A DNA stretch of 64,000 bases, taken from positions 62,001-126,000 of the forward strand of contig CAVYRD010000010.1 in NCBI GenBank assembly GCA_963770865.1. Reading direction: 5' to 3'. The position numbers and the translations under genes were made by a program. The stretch is from Miltoncostaea sp963770865. Its GTDB lineage: Bacteria; Actinomycetota; Thermoleophilia; Miltoncostaeales; Miltoncostaeaceae. Below the pieces are notes generated by a model. The model was not told where the DNA came from. It did not search any database and worked only from the letters and a program-made list of their open reading frames with translations. The first letter of the stretch is position 1. The number at the start of each line of letters is the position of its first letter. Positions 7,333-15,464 of the stretch are shown one piece after another.

Positions 7333-7518
7333 CCCGGTCGCCGCCAGCGCCCTCGGGAACGCGGCGCGGCCCGCTCGAGTGATCCCGGCTGCGCTCCGCC
7401 GAGCGGTCGCGGCCCCCCCGGCCAGCAAACAGGCGCGGCGCTCCTTCCCATCAGGCAGACGGCGCCTCCACCTGGACGGTGAGGAGACCTCGCCCGGCAG
7501 CACCGTCGGGTCGTTCGT

Positions 7519-7695
7519 CTAGCCCGCCGCCCGGACGATGCGGCCGTCGATCACGGCGAAGCGGCGCGGCCGGCACCAGTACTCGGCAAGTATCCGGTGC
7601 GGCTCGCCCCAGCCCTTGAACGGCACGCGCCACAGTTCGGCGTCCGGCTGCTGGCCGTCCTCGTCGCGCAGGTCGCCGGTGATGATGAGTTCCAT
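7519..7695 (-). CDS. Small uncharacterised protein (58 residues)
   Basis: From ATG 7695 the minus strand encodes 58 residues of ordinary composition: MELIITGDLRDEDG, then ELWRVPFKGWGEPHRILAEY and RRFAVIDGRIVRAAG. The mix of hydrophobic strands and conserved-looking Trp, Gly and Pro, with strong G/C at third codon positions, suggests a real gene, although its ribosome site is weak. It starts 14 bases after the stop of the DUF4177-like gene on the same strand, so the two are probably cotranscribed. I recognise no family. Confidence 0.5.
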   Translation of the reverse strand: MELIITGDLRDEDGQQPDAELWRVPFKGWGEPHRILAEYWCRPRRFAVIDGRIVRAAG

Positions 7696-7709
7696 CCGGT
7701 CGTAGACAC

Positions 7710-7901
7710 CTACTGCGCGCGCTCGAAGACCAGCTCGTAGAAGGCGGCGGTGGCGAGGTAGAGGTTGGGGGCGAAGATCTGCACGAGCCGCCAGCCGTCG
7801 CGCGCATGCTGGTGCACGACGTCCTGGTACGTCTCGCGCGCGGCCTTGCGAACGGTGAACCGGCCCTCGCCGAGGCGGACGAACTTGTACTCGTAGGGCA
7901 T
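7710..7901 (-). CDS. DUF4177-like small protein
   Basis: 63 residues matching the compact DUF4177 pattern: MPYEYKFVRLGEG at the start, then ARDGWRLVQIFAP and FYELVFERAQ. The family forms a small beta-alpha-beta unit of unknown function. GAGGAGA lies about ten bases upstream of the ATG. Longer versions starting further upstream are Arg-rich and unlikely. It heads a two-gene unit with the 58-residue protein. Confidence 0.75.
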   Translation of the reverse strand: MPYEYKFVRLGEGRFTVRKAARETYQDVVHQHARDGWRLVQIFAPNLYLATAAFYELVFERAQ

Positions 7902-8227
7902 GACGTTCCGTCTCCTCGTCGGTCGTCTGCGATCCGAGGCTACCCCGGCGTGCGCGCAGGCGGCATCAGCCACAACCACTCGTCCTCGGTCGCGGGTTCC
8001 CCGCAGCGAGCGGCGCCGCGCACGCCCCCCGACGCCGCCGTCCTGAGGCGGGCTTGGGTGACCTTCAATCCTGATGGGTTGCGGAAACACCGCGCGCAGG
8101 TCGGGGTTGCCCCCACTGCGCGCCTTGGAAGGGCGTCCTACGGTCGGCGCACAAGAGGAGAGCCCCGAGAGGGGGCGTCACCACGGCGCCCGGCCTTTCC
8201 GGTCGCCCGCGTCACGGGAGTCGGACG
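7902..8227. other. 326-base divergent intergenic region
   Basis: It separates the minus-strand DUF4177 unit from the plus-strand GYD gene. Open frames here are Arg/Pro-rich with no domain. GAGGAGAG near 8155 and the stretch CCCCGAGAGGGGG near 8163-8175 are the only notable strings. I cannot place promoters with confidence. Confidence 0.4.
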
Positions 8228-8602
8228 ATGTCCACCTACCTCACCTTCTTCACCTACACCAAGGATGCCTGGCGGGGCATGGTCCAGCACCCCGAGGATC
8301 GGGAGAGGGCTGCCCGCAAGGTCATCGAGGCCGCCGGCGGCCAGCTGCGGGCCTTCTACTGGATGCTCGGCGAGCAGGACGGCCTCGTGATCTTCGAGGT
8401 GCCCAACGCGACCTGTGCGGCGGCGGTCTCGGCGGCGACCTCTGCGAGCGGGCGCATCGCGCAGCTGAGGACGGTCCACCTGCTCGACAGCCGCGAGGTC
8501 CGGGGCGCCCTCGAGCTCGCGAAGGTCGTCGGCGCGGAGTACCAACCTCCCGGAGGGCTGCTCGAGGGCTGGCGCGCGGGCTACGACGTTCTCGGCGAGT
8601 AG
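8228..8602 (+). CDS. GYD-domain protein
   Basis: 124 residues with the features of the GYD family, a small ferredoxin-like fold of unknown function: an opening strand YLTFFTYTKDAWRGM, then LRAFYWMLGEQDGLVIFEVP, and a conserved-length second helix. Family members often occur as stand-alone proteins in actinobacteria. The ATG has no strong Shine-Dalgarno sequence. The next gene starts nine bases after its stop and is likely cotranscribed. Confidence 0.8.
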   Translation: MSTYLTFFTYTKDAWRGMVQHPEDRERAARKVIEAAGGQLRAFYWMLGEQDGLVIFEVPNATCAAAVSAATSASGRIAQLRTVHLLDSREVRGALELAKVVGAEYQPPGGLLEGWRAGYDVLGE

Positions 8603-8611
8603 CGAGGCGTC

Positions 8612-8830
8612 ATGCTCACGCTGCACGAGGCGAGTCTCATGCTCGACGTCTCGGGTGCACGCGTCCGAAGCCTCATCACCAGCGGCCACTTGATCGGCGC
8701 GTGCCGCTTTCGAGAGTCCGGTCACGAGACGATTCGGGTCCCCCGCCCCGAGGTCGAGCGCCTTGCACGCGACGGCTGGCCGGGGCGGAAGGGTCGGAGG
8801 AAGGCCGGCCGCTTCGACGGCCCCGAATGA
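8612..8830 (+). CDS. Small excisionase/MerR-type helix-turn-helix protein
   Basis: 72 residues. MLTLHEASLMLDVSGARVRSLI is a winged helix-turn-helix of the excisionase-like DNA-binding family. It is followed by a wing (GACRFRESG) and IRVPRPEVERLARDG, and a basic tail (GRKGRRKAG). There is no effector domain. In phage-like contexts such proteins are excisionases; here no integrase is adjacent, so a small regulator is equally likely. It is probably cotranscribed with the GYD gene. Confidence 0.7.
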   Translation: MLTLHEASLMLDVSGARVRSLITSGHLIGACRFRESGHETIRVPRPEVERLARDGWPGRKGRRKAGRFDGPE

Positions 8831-8990
8831 GGGGCCCGCGCCTCGCTTCCGGCACGTCCGCGAGAAGCTGACGGCCCGCCCCTCGGGAGTCGAGCCGCCG
8901 GCTCGGGCCGGCGGCATCGGCGTTCAAGGACAAGGAGTCGTGCGGGAGAGCACGAACCGTCGAGGACATGGGCTTCCCGGTGATTCCGAT

Positions 8991-9161
8991 ATGGGAGAGT
9001 CGCGTCCCATGAACACCTCGGACGGTGCCACACGATCCGGCCTCAACTCCACCGCGGCGACGGGTGTTGACTGGCTCAGGCTGACCGCCTGGGCGATCGG
9101 CCTCGAGATCTGCGTGTCCTTCTGGGCTTGGGTGGCTTTCGTCGCGGAACGACTGGCGTAG
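8991..9161 (+). CDS. Possible small single-pass membrane protein
   Basis: 56 residues from ATG 8991, or 50 from ATG 9009. The C-terminal half (RLTAWAIGLEICVSFWAWVA) is one clear membrane helix ending FVAERLA; the N-terminal half is polar and Ser/Thr-rich. The 160 bases before it hold no gene. The helix is convincing but coding status rests on that alone. Confidence 0.4.
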   Translation: MGESRPMNTSDGATRSGLNSTAATGVDWLRLTAWAIGLEICVSFWAWVAFVAERLA

Positions 9162-9320
9162 AGGGAGGTCAACCCGACGAAGCGCTCCGCCCGCCGGCGG
9201 AGCCTGTGAAGGCCTCTCGAGGGACTCGAGGCGCCCAACCAGCGGACCTCTCATCCACCGTCCGGGTCGTCGAGTGGCCCGCGAGCACCGAGGGGCCCGC
9301 GGGCGAGGCGACGACACCGC

Positions 9321-9983
9321 TCAGCGGTGGGGCGGACACCCCTCGATCCGCCGCCGGAGCACGGTGAACTGGCGCGTCTGCATCACCCAGTGCGAGGGCT
9401 CCAGGGCGACGACGCTCAGGACCGGCTGGAGCCACCGCGGCCGCAGGGCCCAGTAGCCGCTCACCACGAGCCGGGTGCGGCCCCCCGGCAGCTCCTCCAG
9501 CAGGAAGCCCCAGAGCGAGTCGGTGAAGGAGCGCGGGCGCTCCTGGGCCGGGTCGAAAGGTCGCCCGCGCAGATCGAGCGACATGCGCAGCCCGAGGAAC
9601 CGCTCCGGCTCGTGCGCGGCGATCTGCCACCACTGGCTTCCGTCCGGCCTCGCCGCCAGGCGGTCGCCGACGGCGACCTGCTGCCACTCGAGGTGGACGC
9701 GCTCGGCGCTCCGGTGCCCGAAGTTGTCCAGGCGGTCCCAGCTGTACCAGCCGGCGCGGTCGGCGCCCATCTGCACGATCCACGGCCAGACCTGCGGCGG
9801 GGGAGCGCCGATGGTCACGGCCATCGTCGCGCCGCGCGTCCCGTCCGGGATCAGCTCGGCGCCCGGGTACGGCCGCTCCACCTCGTCGTCGGTCGCCCCC
9901 CAGCGGAGCATCCGGGGGCGCACGGCGACCGCGTACGCGGCGGCGGCGCCGAGCGTGGTGGCGAGCGTCCGGGCGGGCCTCAT
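9321..9983 (-). CDS. SRPBCC-fold (polyketide cyclase-like) protein with N-terminal anchor
   Basis: 220 residues. A short hydrophobic N terminus (LATTLGAAAAYAVAV) suggests a membrane anchor or uncleaved signal. Residues 50-200 are an SRPBCC ligand-binding domain: AVTIGAPPPQVWPWIVQMG, GWYSWDRLDNFG, and a C-terminal helix in WVMQTRQFTVLRRRIEG. Proteins of this type bind hydrophobic ligands; the ligand is unknown. It is on the same strand as the MFS gene but separated from it by a hairpin, so it is probably expressed on its own. Confidence 0.75.
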   Translation of the reverse strand: MRPARTLATTLGAAAAYAVAVRPRMLRWGATDDEVERPYPGAELIPDGTRGATMAVTIGAPPPQVWPWIVQMGADRAGWYSWDRLDNFGHRSAERVHLEWQQVAVGDRLAARPDGSQWWQIAAHEPERFLGLRMSLDLRGRPFDPAQERPRSFTDSLWGFLLEELPGGRTRLVVSGYWALRPRWLQPVLSVVALEPSHWVMQTRQFTVLRRRIEGCPPHR

Positions 9984-10040
9984 GGAGCGAGGCTAGGCCC
10001 CGCCGGCGCGCGCGCCATCCGTAGCCGCCCGCACACCGCG

Positions 10041-10065
10041 GCGGGGGCCCCGGAGGGACCCCCGC
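10041..10065 (-). terminator. Hairpin after the MFS gene
   Basis: GCGGGGG (10041-10047) pairs with CCCCCGC (10059-10065) around an 11-base loop, just past the MFS stop codon on the minus strand. There is no T run. Confidence 0.4.
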
Positions 10066-10074
10066 ACGGCCCGC

Positions 10075-11505
10075 TCAGACCGGCTGGGCGGAGCCCTCGC
10101 CGGCGACGGCGCGACGGTGCCGCGCGACCAGGCTCAGGGCGGCCAGCGCCCCGGCGGCGGCGATCGCCGCGGCAGCCGCGAGGGCGGCCTGGAAACCGTC
10201 GGTCAGGGCGGTGAGGTCACCGGTCCCGTCGGCTCCGTTGGCGGCCGCGACGGCGGTCATCGCCGCCAGGCCGAGCGCGGAGCCCACCTGGTAGGTCGTG
10301 TTGAAGATGCCCGAGGCGAGCCCCGCCTCCTGGGGCGCCGCGCCCGAGAGGGCGGCCATCATCACGGGGATGTAGGCGAGCGACATGCCGAGCGCGGCCA
10401 GCAGCGAGGCGGGCAGGACGTCGGCGGCGAAGCTGCCGTCGGCGGGCGCCAGCGAGAGCCACCCGATTCCGGCGGCCAGCACGGCCAGCCCGGCCACCGA
10501 GACCGGCGCGAAGCCGAAGCGGGCGACGACCCGGCCGGTGACGCCGACCATCAGGATCATGATCGCGGCGGTCATGGGCAGGAGGGCGGCGCCGGCCTCG
10601 AAGGCGCCGTAGCCGAGCACCTGCTGCAGATAGAGGTTGAGGAAGAACCACATGGGGATCCAGGCGGCCCCGAGGAGCGCGGTCACCACGTTGGCCGGCG
10701 CCAGCCGCGGCGCGCGGAAGGTCGACAGCGGCACGAGCGGCTCGCGCCGGACGGACTGCAGCGCCACGAACCAGGCCAGCAGGCCCGCCGAGGCGCCGAG
10801 CGCGGCCAGGGTGCCGGGCGAGGTCCAGCCGGCCTCGGGGGCCCGGACGACGCCGAGGACCGCCAGCGAGATGGCGCCGGTGATGGCGGCGGCGCCGGCC
10901 AGGTCGATGCGCCCGCGGCGGGCCACGCTCGCGGGGAGCAGGCGGCCGGTCGCGGCCAGCGCGACGAGGCCGACCGGGATGTTGACGAGGAAGACCCAGC
11001 GCCAGTCGGCCCACTCGGTCAGCACTCCGCCGAGGAAGACGCCGGCGGTGCCGCCGGCCGGGGCGGCCGCGCCGTAGATCGCGAAGGCCCTGGTCAGCTC
11101 GCGCGGCTCGTGGCCGAAGAGGCCCATGAGCAGCGCCAGCGCGGAGGGCGCGATGAGCGCGGCGCCGACGCCCTGGAGAGCACGACCGGCGATCTCCAGC
11201 TCGGCCGTGCCGGCGAGGCCGGCCAGGAGGGAGGCGCCGGTGAGAACGGCCCAGCCCGCGGCGAAGACCCGGCGTGGGCCGAGCAGGTCCGACAACCGCC
11301 CGCCCAGCAGCAGCAGGCCGCCGAAGGCGAGCACGTACGCGTTGAAGACCCACGAGAGCCCGCTCTGGGAGAAGCCCAGGGCGTCCTGCATGTCGGGGAG
11401 GGCCACCCCGATGATCGAGGTGTCCATGATCACCATGAACTGAGCCGCCGCCAGGAGGCCGAGGGCCCACCAGCGGCGTGGATCGGGTGCTGTCTTCTGC
11501 GACAT
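10075..11505 (-). CDS. DHA2-family MFS drug/metabolite exporter (14 membrane spans)
   Basis: 476 residues of major facilitator superfamily, DHA2 (EmrB/QacA) type: first span ending in IMDTSIIGVALPDM, motif A in GGRLSDLLGPRRVF, motif C-like region in YGAAAPAGGTAGVFLGG, and about 14 hydrophobic segments to the C terminus. It should be a proton-driven exporter in the inner membrane; the substrate is unknown. The start at 11505 has GGAGGCGAGAG just upstream. Two TACT-G7-AGTA type operators lie 46-97 bases upstream, so expression is probably released by a CsoR/RcnR/FrmR-class sensor of metal or aldehyde. Confidence 0.88.
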   Translation of the reverse strand: MSQKTAPDPRRWWALGLLAAAQFMVIMDTSIIGVALPDMQDALGFSQSGLSWVFNAYVLAFGGLLLLGGRLSDLLGPRRVFAAGWAVLTGASLLAGLAGTAELEIAGRALQGVGAALIAPSALALLMGLFGHEPRELTRAFAIYGAAAPAGGTAGVFLGGVLTEWADWRWVFLVNIPVGLVALAATGRLLPASVARRGRIDLAGAAAITGAISLAVLGVVRAPEAGWTSPGTLAALGASAGLLAWFVALQSVRREPLVPLSTFRAPRLAPANVVTALLGAAWIPMWFFLNLYLQQVLGYGAFEAGAALLPMTAAIMILMVGVTGRVVARFGFAPVSVAGLAVLAAGIGWLSLAPADGSFAADVLPASLLAALGMSLAYIPVMMAALSGAAPQEAGLASGIFNTTYQVGSALGLAAMTAVAAANGADGTGDLTALTDGFQAALAAAAAIAAAGALAALSLVARHRRAVAGEGSAQPV

Positions 11506-11550
11506 CTCTCGCCTCCGTTCCGTGTGAGGGTCCGGCACCCCCGGCGACAA

Positions 11551-11565
11551 TACTGGGGGGGAGTA
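11551..11565. promoter_or_regulatory. RcnR/CsoR-type operator, copy 1
   Basis: TACTGGGGGGGAGTA fits the motif TACT-G6-N-AGTA described for the nickel/cobalt sensor RcnR. A second near-copy in inverted orientation lies 37 bases away, as in the rcnR-rcnA region. It sits between the divergent MFS and cupin genes. Confidence 0.6.
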
Positions 11566-11587
11566 CCTGGTGGCGGAGAACCTTCCA

Positions 11588-11602
11588 TACTCCCCCCCTG
11601 TA
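11588..11602. promoter_or_regulatory. RcnR/CsoR-type operator, copy 2, with adjacent -35 box
   Basis: TACTCCCCCCCTGTA is, on the minus strand, TACA-G7-AGTA, one base off copy 1. It begins directly after TTGACA plus one base on the minus strand (11603-11608), a consensus -35 box pointing toward the MFS gene. A bound regulator would cover the promoter spacer. Confidence 0.55.
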
Positions 11603-11703
11603 TGTCAAGGCCCCGTCGCCCGTCGTTCGTCGCGGGCCGGTTGACGCGTCTCGCGGGACGGACGGATACTCCGACCCCGATCCCCGCGCCCATCGGAGGG
11701 ACC

Positions 11704-12066
11704 ATGGCGTCTGCGGAACACAAGGGATTCGACGCACCCGACGAGGTGATGGACTTCGAGAAGGCCCGCCTCGAGCTCCTCAACATCGGCGGTGGCCAGG
11801 TCGGCCGCATCACCGTCGAGCCCGGCTGGCGGTGGACGACGCACATGAAGGACGTCGCCGGCACCGACCTCTGCCAGGCCCCGCACTTCCAGTACGTGGT
11901 CTCCGGCGTCGTGCACGTCGTGATGGCCGACGGAGAGGAGTTCGACATCGGCCCGGGGGACGTCTCGGTGCTGCCGCCCGGGCACGACGCGTGGGTGGTC
12001 GGCGACGAGCCCGCGGTGGCGATCGACTGGGCCGGCGCGAGCCGATGGGGGCACGGCGGGTCCTGA
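11704..12066 (+). CDS. Cupin-domain protein
   Basis: 120 residues forming one small cupin barrel: GWRWTTHMKDVAGTD with the first metal-ligand His, HFQYVVSGVVHVVMADG, then FDIGPGDVSVLPPGHDAW. Likely metal ligands are His in THMKD, His in APHFQ and His in PGHDAW. GGAGGG lies four bases before the ATG. It is divergent from the MFS exporter and shares the operator region, so both may respond to the same signal. The function is unknown; cupins of this size range from sensors to isomerases. Confidence 0.8.
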   Translation: MASAEHKGFDAPDEVMDFEKARLELLNIGGGQVGRITVEPGWRWTTHMKDVAGTDLCQAPHFQYVVSGVVHVVMADGEEFDIGPGDVSVLPPGHDAWVVGDEPAVAIDWAGASRWGHGGS

Positions 12067-12124
12067 CCCGCGCGACGCCCGTCCCCCGGCCGCGGCCCCC
12101 GTGGCCCGGCCGGGGCCACCGCCG

Positions 12125-12784
12125 TTATGCCCCGCCGGCGATCGGGCTGATCCTCCGCTGCCGGCGGACCGCCTCGGCGAGCGCGCCGGGCGCGGCGCGG
12201 CCCTCCTCCTCCAGCCGCGCGACGGCGTGGCGGAGCGCGTAGGCGATCGCCTGCTGGGGCGGCTGCAGGTGCGGGTCGGCGATCTCGTACCAGCCGAGCA
12301 GGCCCTCCAGCGCCAGGGCGGCCGCGAGGCGGACGTCCACGCCCTCCGGGCCGAGCGCCTCCGCAAGGGCGGCCGTCGCGGCGTTCGCGACCTGGGCGGG
12401 GGGCGGGCTCGCGCGGCCCAGGGTCGGGGCCGGCCCGAGCGCCGAGCGCACGAGCTGCGCCGTCACCCGCGTCGCCCCGGGCTCGCCGGGCTCTGCGAGC
12501 CGGAGGCCGCTCACGGCGATGCAGAGCGTCGCGGGCTCCTCGCCGGCGAGCTCGGGGTCGGCGATCGCCGCGGCGGCGTGACGAAGCTGGGCGCGGACCG
12601 AGCCCATCGCGTCCTGGGACGCCCGCGCCAGGGCGAGGGCGGCGATGCCGAGCGGCACCATGAGCCGGTCGGAGCCCTCCTCGGCGGGCCACCTGCCCGG
12701 CGCCGGCGTGATGGTCACCGCGGCGGAGCCGGGGTGGAGATCGACCGTGGTGGCGACCAGTGGGGACCGGCGCAGGAACGCCAA
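12125..12784 (-). CDS. Uncharacterised alanine-rich protein
   Basis: 219 residues with no family I can name. The N-terminal third has alternating strands (SPLVATTVDLHPGSAAVTIT); the rest is mostly helical and Ala/Leu-rich (LGIAALALARASQDAMGSV, VDVRLAAALALEGLLGWYEI, AIAYALRHAVARLEEEG). There is no signal peptide or metal motif. It converges on the cupin gene and is divergent from the dimeric-barrel protein. The whole reading frame has normal codon bias, which supports a real gene. Confidence 0.55.
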   Translation of the reverse strand: MAFLRRSPLVATTVDLHPGSAAVTITPAPGRWPAEEGSDRLMVPLGIAALALARASQDAMGSVRAQLRHAAAAIADPELAGEEPATLCIAVSGLRLAEPGEPGATRVTAQLVRSALGPAPTLGRASPPPAQVANAATAALAEALGPEGVDVRLAAALALEGLLGWYEIADPHLQPPQQAIAYALRHAVARLEEEGRAAPGALAEAVRRQRRISPIAGGA

Positions 12785-12935
12785 TGGATCCGTCCTCTCG
12801 GCGGAGCGTCCGTCTTCCCGGGCCGAAGACCGACCCGAGGGTAGTCGGCCGGTGCACGCCGCGCACGCGCCGCGTTACGCTCGCACCGCGGTCGCGCGCC
12901 GCGCGGCCGTCCCGACCACAGGGGAGGAGCGCGCC

Positions 12936-13232
12936 ATGGCTGTCTGCGTCATCCAGGACTGGGTCGAGCCGGAGACGGAGCGCTCGACGACCAACTACGA
13001 CGCCATCTCGGCCCGCGTCACGCCGCTCGGCGAGAAGGCCGAGGGCTTCCGCGTGCACGCGGCGGGCTGGACCGGGAACGGCTTCCGCATCATCGAGATC
13101 TGGGACACGATGGAGGGGTTCGAGCGGTTCATGCGCGACCACGTCATGCCCGCTGTCATGGAGATCTCGGGGCCGGACAGCCGCGCGCCCGAGGTCACCT
13201 CCTACGAGCTGCACGATCTGGTCATCGCCTGA
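12936..13232 (+). CDS. Dimeric alpha/beta-barrel (ABM-like) protein
   Basis: 98 residues with the beta-alpha-beta-beta-alpha-beta pattern of the antibiotic-biosynthesis-monooxygenase/ferredoxin-like family: AVCVIQDWVEPETERS, GFRVHAAGWTGNGFRIIEIWD, FERFMRDHVMPAV. GGGGAGGAG is about six bases before the ATG. Such proteins form small dimers that act as monooxygenases or ligand carriers. It is followed by the glycosylase gene on the same strand. Confidence 0.7.
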   Translation: MAVCVIQDWVEPETERSTTNYDAISARVTPLGEKAEGFRVHAAGWTGNGFRIIEIWDTMEGFERFMRDHVMPAVMEISGPDSRAPEVTSYELHDLVIA

Positions 13233-13296
13233 GGCCGCCCCGGCCGGCGCGGCCGCCGGGGCCGAGGGCGCGGAGGCGCGGGCCGATGTCGTCCCG

Positions 13297-14163
13297 GTGT
13301 CGCCCCTTCGGCTCGGGACCGGCGGCCGCGAGGGCACCTCGCGCCGGCGCGGGGAGGTCGTGGAGCGGCTCGTGCACCTCGGCCCCGAGCCGGTGGTCCT
13401 GAAGGCCCGGCCCGCGGCGGCCGGCGCGCTCTCACTCGCGGCGCGGGCCCGGACCCCGGAGGCCGCGGCGGCGGGCCTGGCGCGGCTGCGCTTCTGGACC
13501 GGCGTGGACGACGACCTGCGCGGGTTCCTGCGCTGCTTCCGCGACGATCCGCTGATCGGGCACTCGGTGCGCAGCGCGCCGCACGTGCGGCCCTGGCGGC
13601 GGCCGCTGCCGTTCGAGGTCCTGATGTGGGCCGTCTGCGAGCAGCTGGTCACCGGCGAGCGGGCGACGGCGATCGCGCGCGCCATCGTGGCGGCCCACGG
13701 GCCGCGCGACCCGGCCAGCGGGCTGCGCGACGCCCCCGCTCCCGAGGCCGTCGCCGCCCTGTCGCCGGCGCTCCTGCAGCGCTGCGGCCTCTCGGCCGGG
13801 CGCTCGCGCGCGCTCATCGCGGCCGCGCGCGAGGTGGCGTCCGGCCGCGTCGACCTCGACGCCGCCCCGGAGGACCGCGCGGCCGGGGCGCGGCGCCTTC
13901 GCGCGATCCCCGGCATCGGCCCGTGGACCCTCGCGGTGCTGGCGCTCCACGGACAGGGCGACATGAACGCCATCCCGGCCGGTGACTTCGCCTACCTGAC
14001 GCTGGTGGGGGAGGTCCTCACCGGCCGCCCCCGCGCGCGGGCGTCCGAGGAGGACGTCCTCGCCTTCGTCGAGCCGTACGCGGGCTGGCGCGGCATCGCC
14101 GGCCTGCACCTGCTGCGGGTGGGCTCGCGGGCCATCGCGACGCGCCGGTGGCGGCTACCCTGA
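13297..14163 (+). CDS. DNA-3-methyladenine glycosylase, AlkA/HhH-GPD type
   Basis: 288 residues. The core has the helix-hairpin-helix LRAIPGIGPWTLAVLAL and the catalytic Asp230 in PAGDFAYL, together the HhH-GPD signature of base-excision glycosylases. LPFEVLMWAVCEQLVTG is the typical helix ahead of the hairpin. It should remove alkylated purines from DNA. The N-terminal region is divergent. The start is uncertain: GTG 13297 gives a normal-length protein, and the frame is open further upstream. It reads toward the Trx-like gene, which begins five bases after its stop. Confidence 0.82.
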   Translation: MSPLRLGTGGREGTSRRRGEVVERLVHLGPEPVVLKARPAAAGALSLAARARTPEAAAAGLARLRFWTGVDDDLRGFLRCFRDDPLIGHSVRSAPHVRPWRRPLPFEVLMWAVCEQLVTGERATAIARAIVAAHGPRDPASGLRDAPAPEAVAALSPALLQRCGLSAGRSRALIAAAREVASGRVDLDAAPEDRAAGARRLRAIPGIGPWTLAVLALHGQGDMNAIPAGDFAYLTLVGEVLTGRPRARASEEDVLAFVEPYAGWRGIAGLHLLRVGSRAIATRRWRLP

Positions 14164-14167
14164 GCCG

Positions 14168-14653
14168 GTGGACGACCGCACTCCGATCCGCCCGGTGACC
14201 GTGCCCGAGGCCCTCGAGGCGGTGGCGCGCGCGCCGCGCGGCCTGCTCGCGCTCGGCATGCCGGGGTGCGCGGCGTGCCTGCTGCTGCCGGCGTCGCTCG
14301 ACGAGGTCCGCCGCGCGCGGCCGGGCCTCACGGTCGCGATCGGGGAGTTCGCGAGCATCGAGGACTGGGCGTGGCGGGAGGAGCTGCTCTGGCCGCGGGG
14401 GATCCACGTCAGCCGCTCCTCGGTCCCGGCCCTCGCCCTGCTCGTCGGGGGCGAGGTGGTCGCCAGCCGGCCGGGCGGCGGCCCGGCCGAGGTGATCGAC
14501 CGCTGGCTGGAGGGCGTCCTCGGCCCCGCCGAGCACCCCCCGGGCCCCGGCCCGACCCCCGCCGAGCTCGCCGCCCTCGACGGCCTGTCGGGGCTCATCG
14601 CCCGCCACCGTGCGGTCAAGGGCCGGCGCGACGCGTCACTCGGCGTCGGCTAG
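14168..14653 (+). CDS. Thioredoxin-like protein with a CAAC motif
   Basis: 161 residues. LLALGMPGCAACLLLPASLD gives a CxxC pair at Cys34 and Cys37 in the correct place for a thioredoxin fold, and SRSSVPALALLVGGEVV supplies the conserved Pro and the following strand. The acidic/Pro-rich C-terminal tail is unusual. No signal peptide is seen, so it should be cytoplasmic. It lies between the glycosylase and the HAD gene with gaps of four and seven bases, probably one transcript. Confidence 0.7.
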   Translation: MDDRTPIRPVTVPEALEAVARAPRGLLALGMPGCAACLLLPASLDEVRRARPGLTVAIGEFASIEDWAWREELLWPRGIHVSRSSVPALALLVGGEVVASRPGGGPAEVIDRWLEGVLGPAEHPPGPGPTPAELAALDGLSGLIARHRAVKGRRDASLGVG

Positions 14654-14660
14654 GGGAGCG

Positions 14661-15362
14661 ATGGGCACGCCGGACGCGCCGGTCGCGGTGGACGTCGTCG
14701 TCTTCGACGTCAACGAGACCCTGTCCGACATGGCCCCGATCGCCGGCCGCTTCGCCGACGTGGGCGCGCCCGCCGAGCTCGCCCCGCTCTGGTTCGCGTC
14801 GGTGCTGCGCGACGGCTTCGCCCTCACCGCGGCCGGCCGCTCGGGGCGCTTCGCGCCGATCGCCGACGGCGTGCTGCGCAGCCTGCTCGCCGGGCTCGAC
14901 CTCGACCGGAGCCTCGACGACGCCGTCGCGCACGTGATGGCCGGCTTCATGGAGCTGCCCGTGCACCCGGACGTCCCGGCGGGCGTCGCCGCGCTCGCAG
15001 ACGACGGGCTGCGGCTGGTCACGCTCTCCAACGGCGCCGTCGCGGTGGCCGAACGACTGCTCGCTGGCGCCGGGATCCGCGACCGCGTCGAGCGGTGCCT
15101 GTCGGTCGACGACGGCGGTGTGTGGAAGCCGGACCGGCGGGCCTACGCGTACGCCGGGGAGATCTGCGGGGTGGAGCCGGCCCGGATGCTGATGGTGGCC
15201 GTCCACCCGTGGGACATCGACGGCGCGGCGCGGGCGGGGTTGCGGACGGCCTGGATATCGCGCGGCGGCGGCCCGTACCCGGAGCACTTCCGCGCGCCCG
15301 ACGCCACCGTCACCGCGCTCGGCGAGCTCCCGGCGCGGCTCGCGCCCCGCGGGGCCGGCTAG
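14661..15362 (+). CDS. HAD-superfamily hydrolase, 2-haloacid dehalogenase-like
   Basis: 233 residues. VVVFDVNETLSD has the nucleophile Asp16 followed by Asn18 (DxN, not DxD), as in type II haloacid dehalogenases rather than phosphatases. The second motif is LVTLSNG and the third is KPDRRAY, with VAVHPWDIDGA as the fourth. A dehalogenase or related hydrolase activity is the family expectation; the substrate is unknown. GGGGAG lies four bases before the ATG. It is the last gene of the glycosylase-Trx-HAD run. Confidence 0.85.
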   Translation: MGTPDAPVAVDVVVFDVNETLSDMAPIAGRFADVGAPAELAPLWFASVLRDGFALTAAGRSGRFAPIADGVLRSLLAGLDLDRSLDDAVAHVMAGFMELPVHPDVPAGVAALADDGLRLVTLSNGAVAVAERLLAGAGIRDRVERCLSVDDGGVWKPDRRAYAYAGEICGVEPARMLMVAVHPWDIDGAARAGLRTAWISRGGGPYPEHFRAPDATVTALGELPARLAPRGAG

Positions 15363-15464
15363 GGGCGCTGCGGGTCCGACGCCCCCGAGCGTGTGGGAAT
15401 GCCGCGCCCGGTTCCGGGGCGTCCCGGTGTCGCGGTCCCGGCCGCCGGGCCTACCCTCGTATAC

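Noticed and set aside
11430..13973. Long antisense frame of 847 codons across cupin, unknown protein and glycosylase genes
   Set aside because: No homology; Arg/Ala/Pro-rich shadow of real genes on the other strand.
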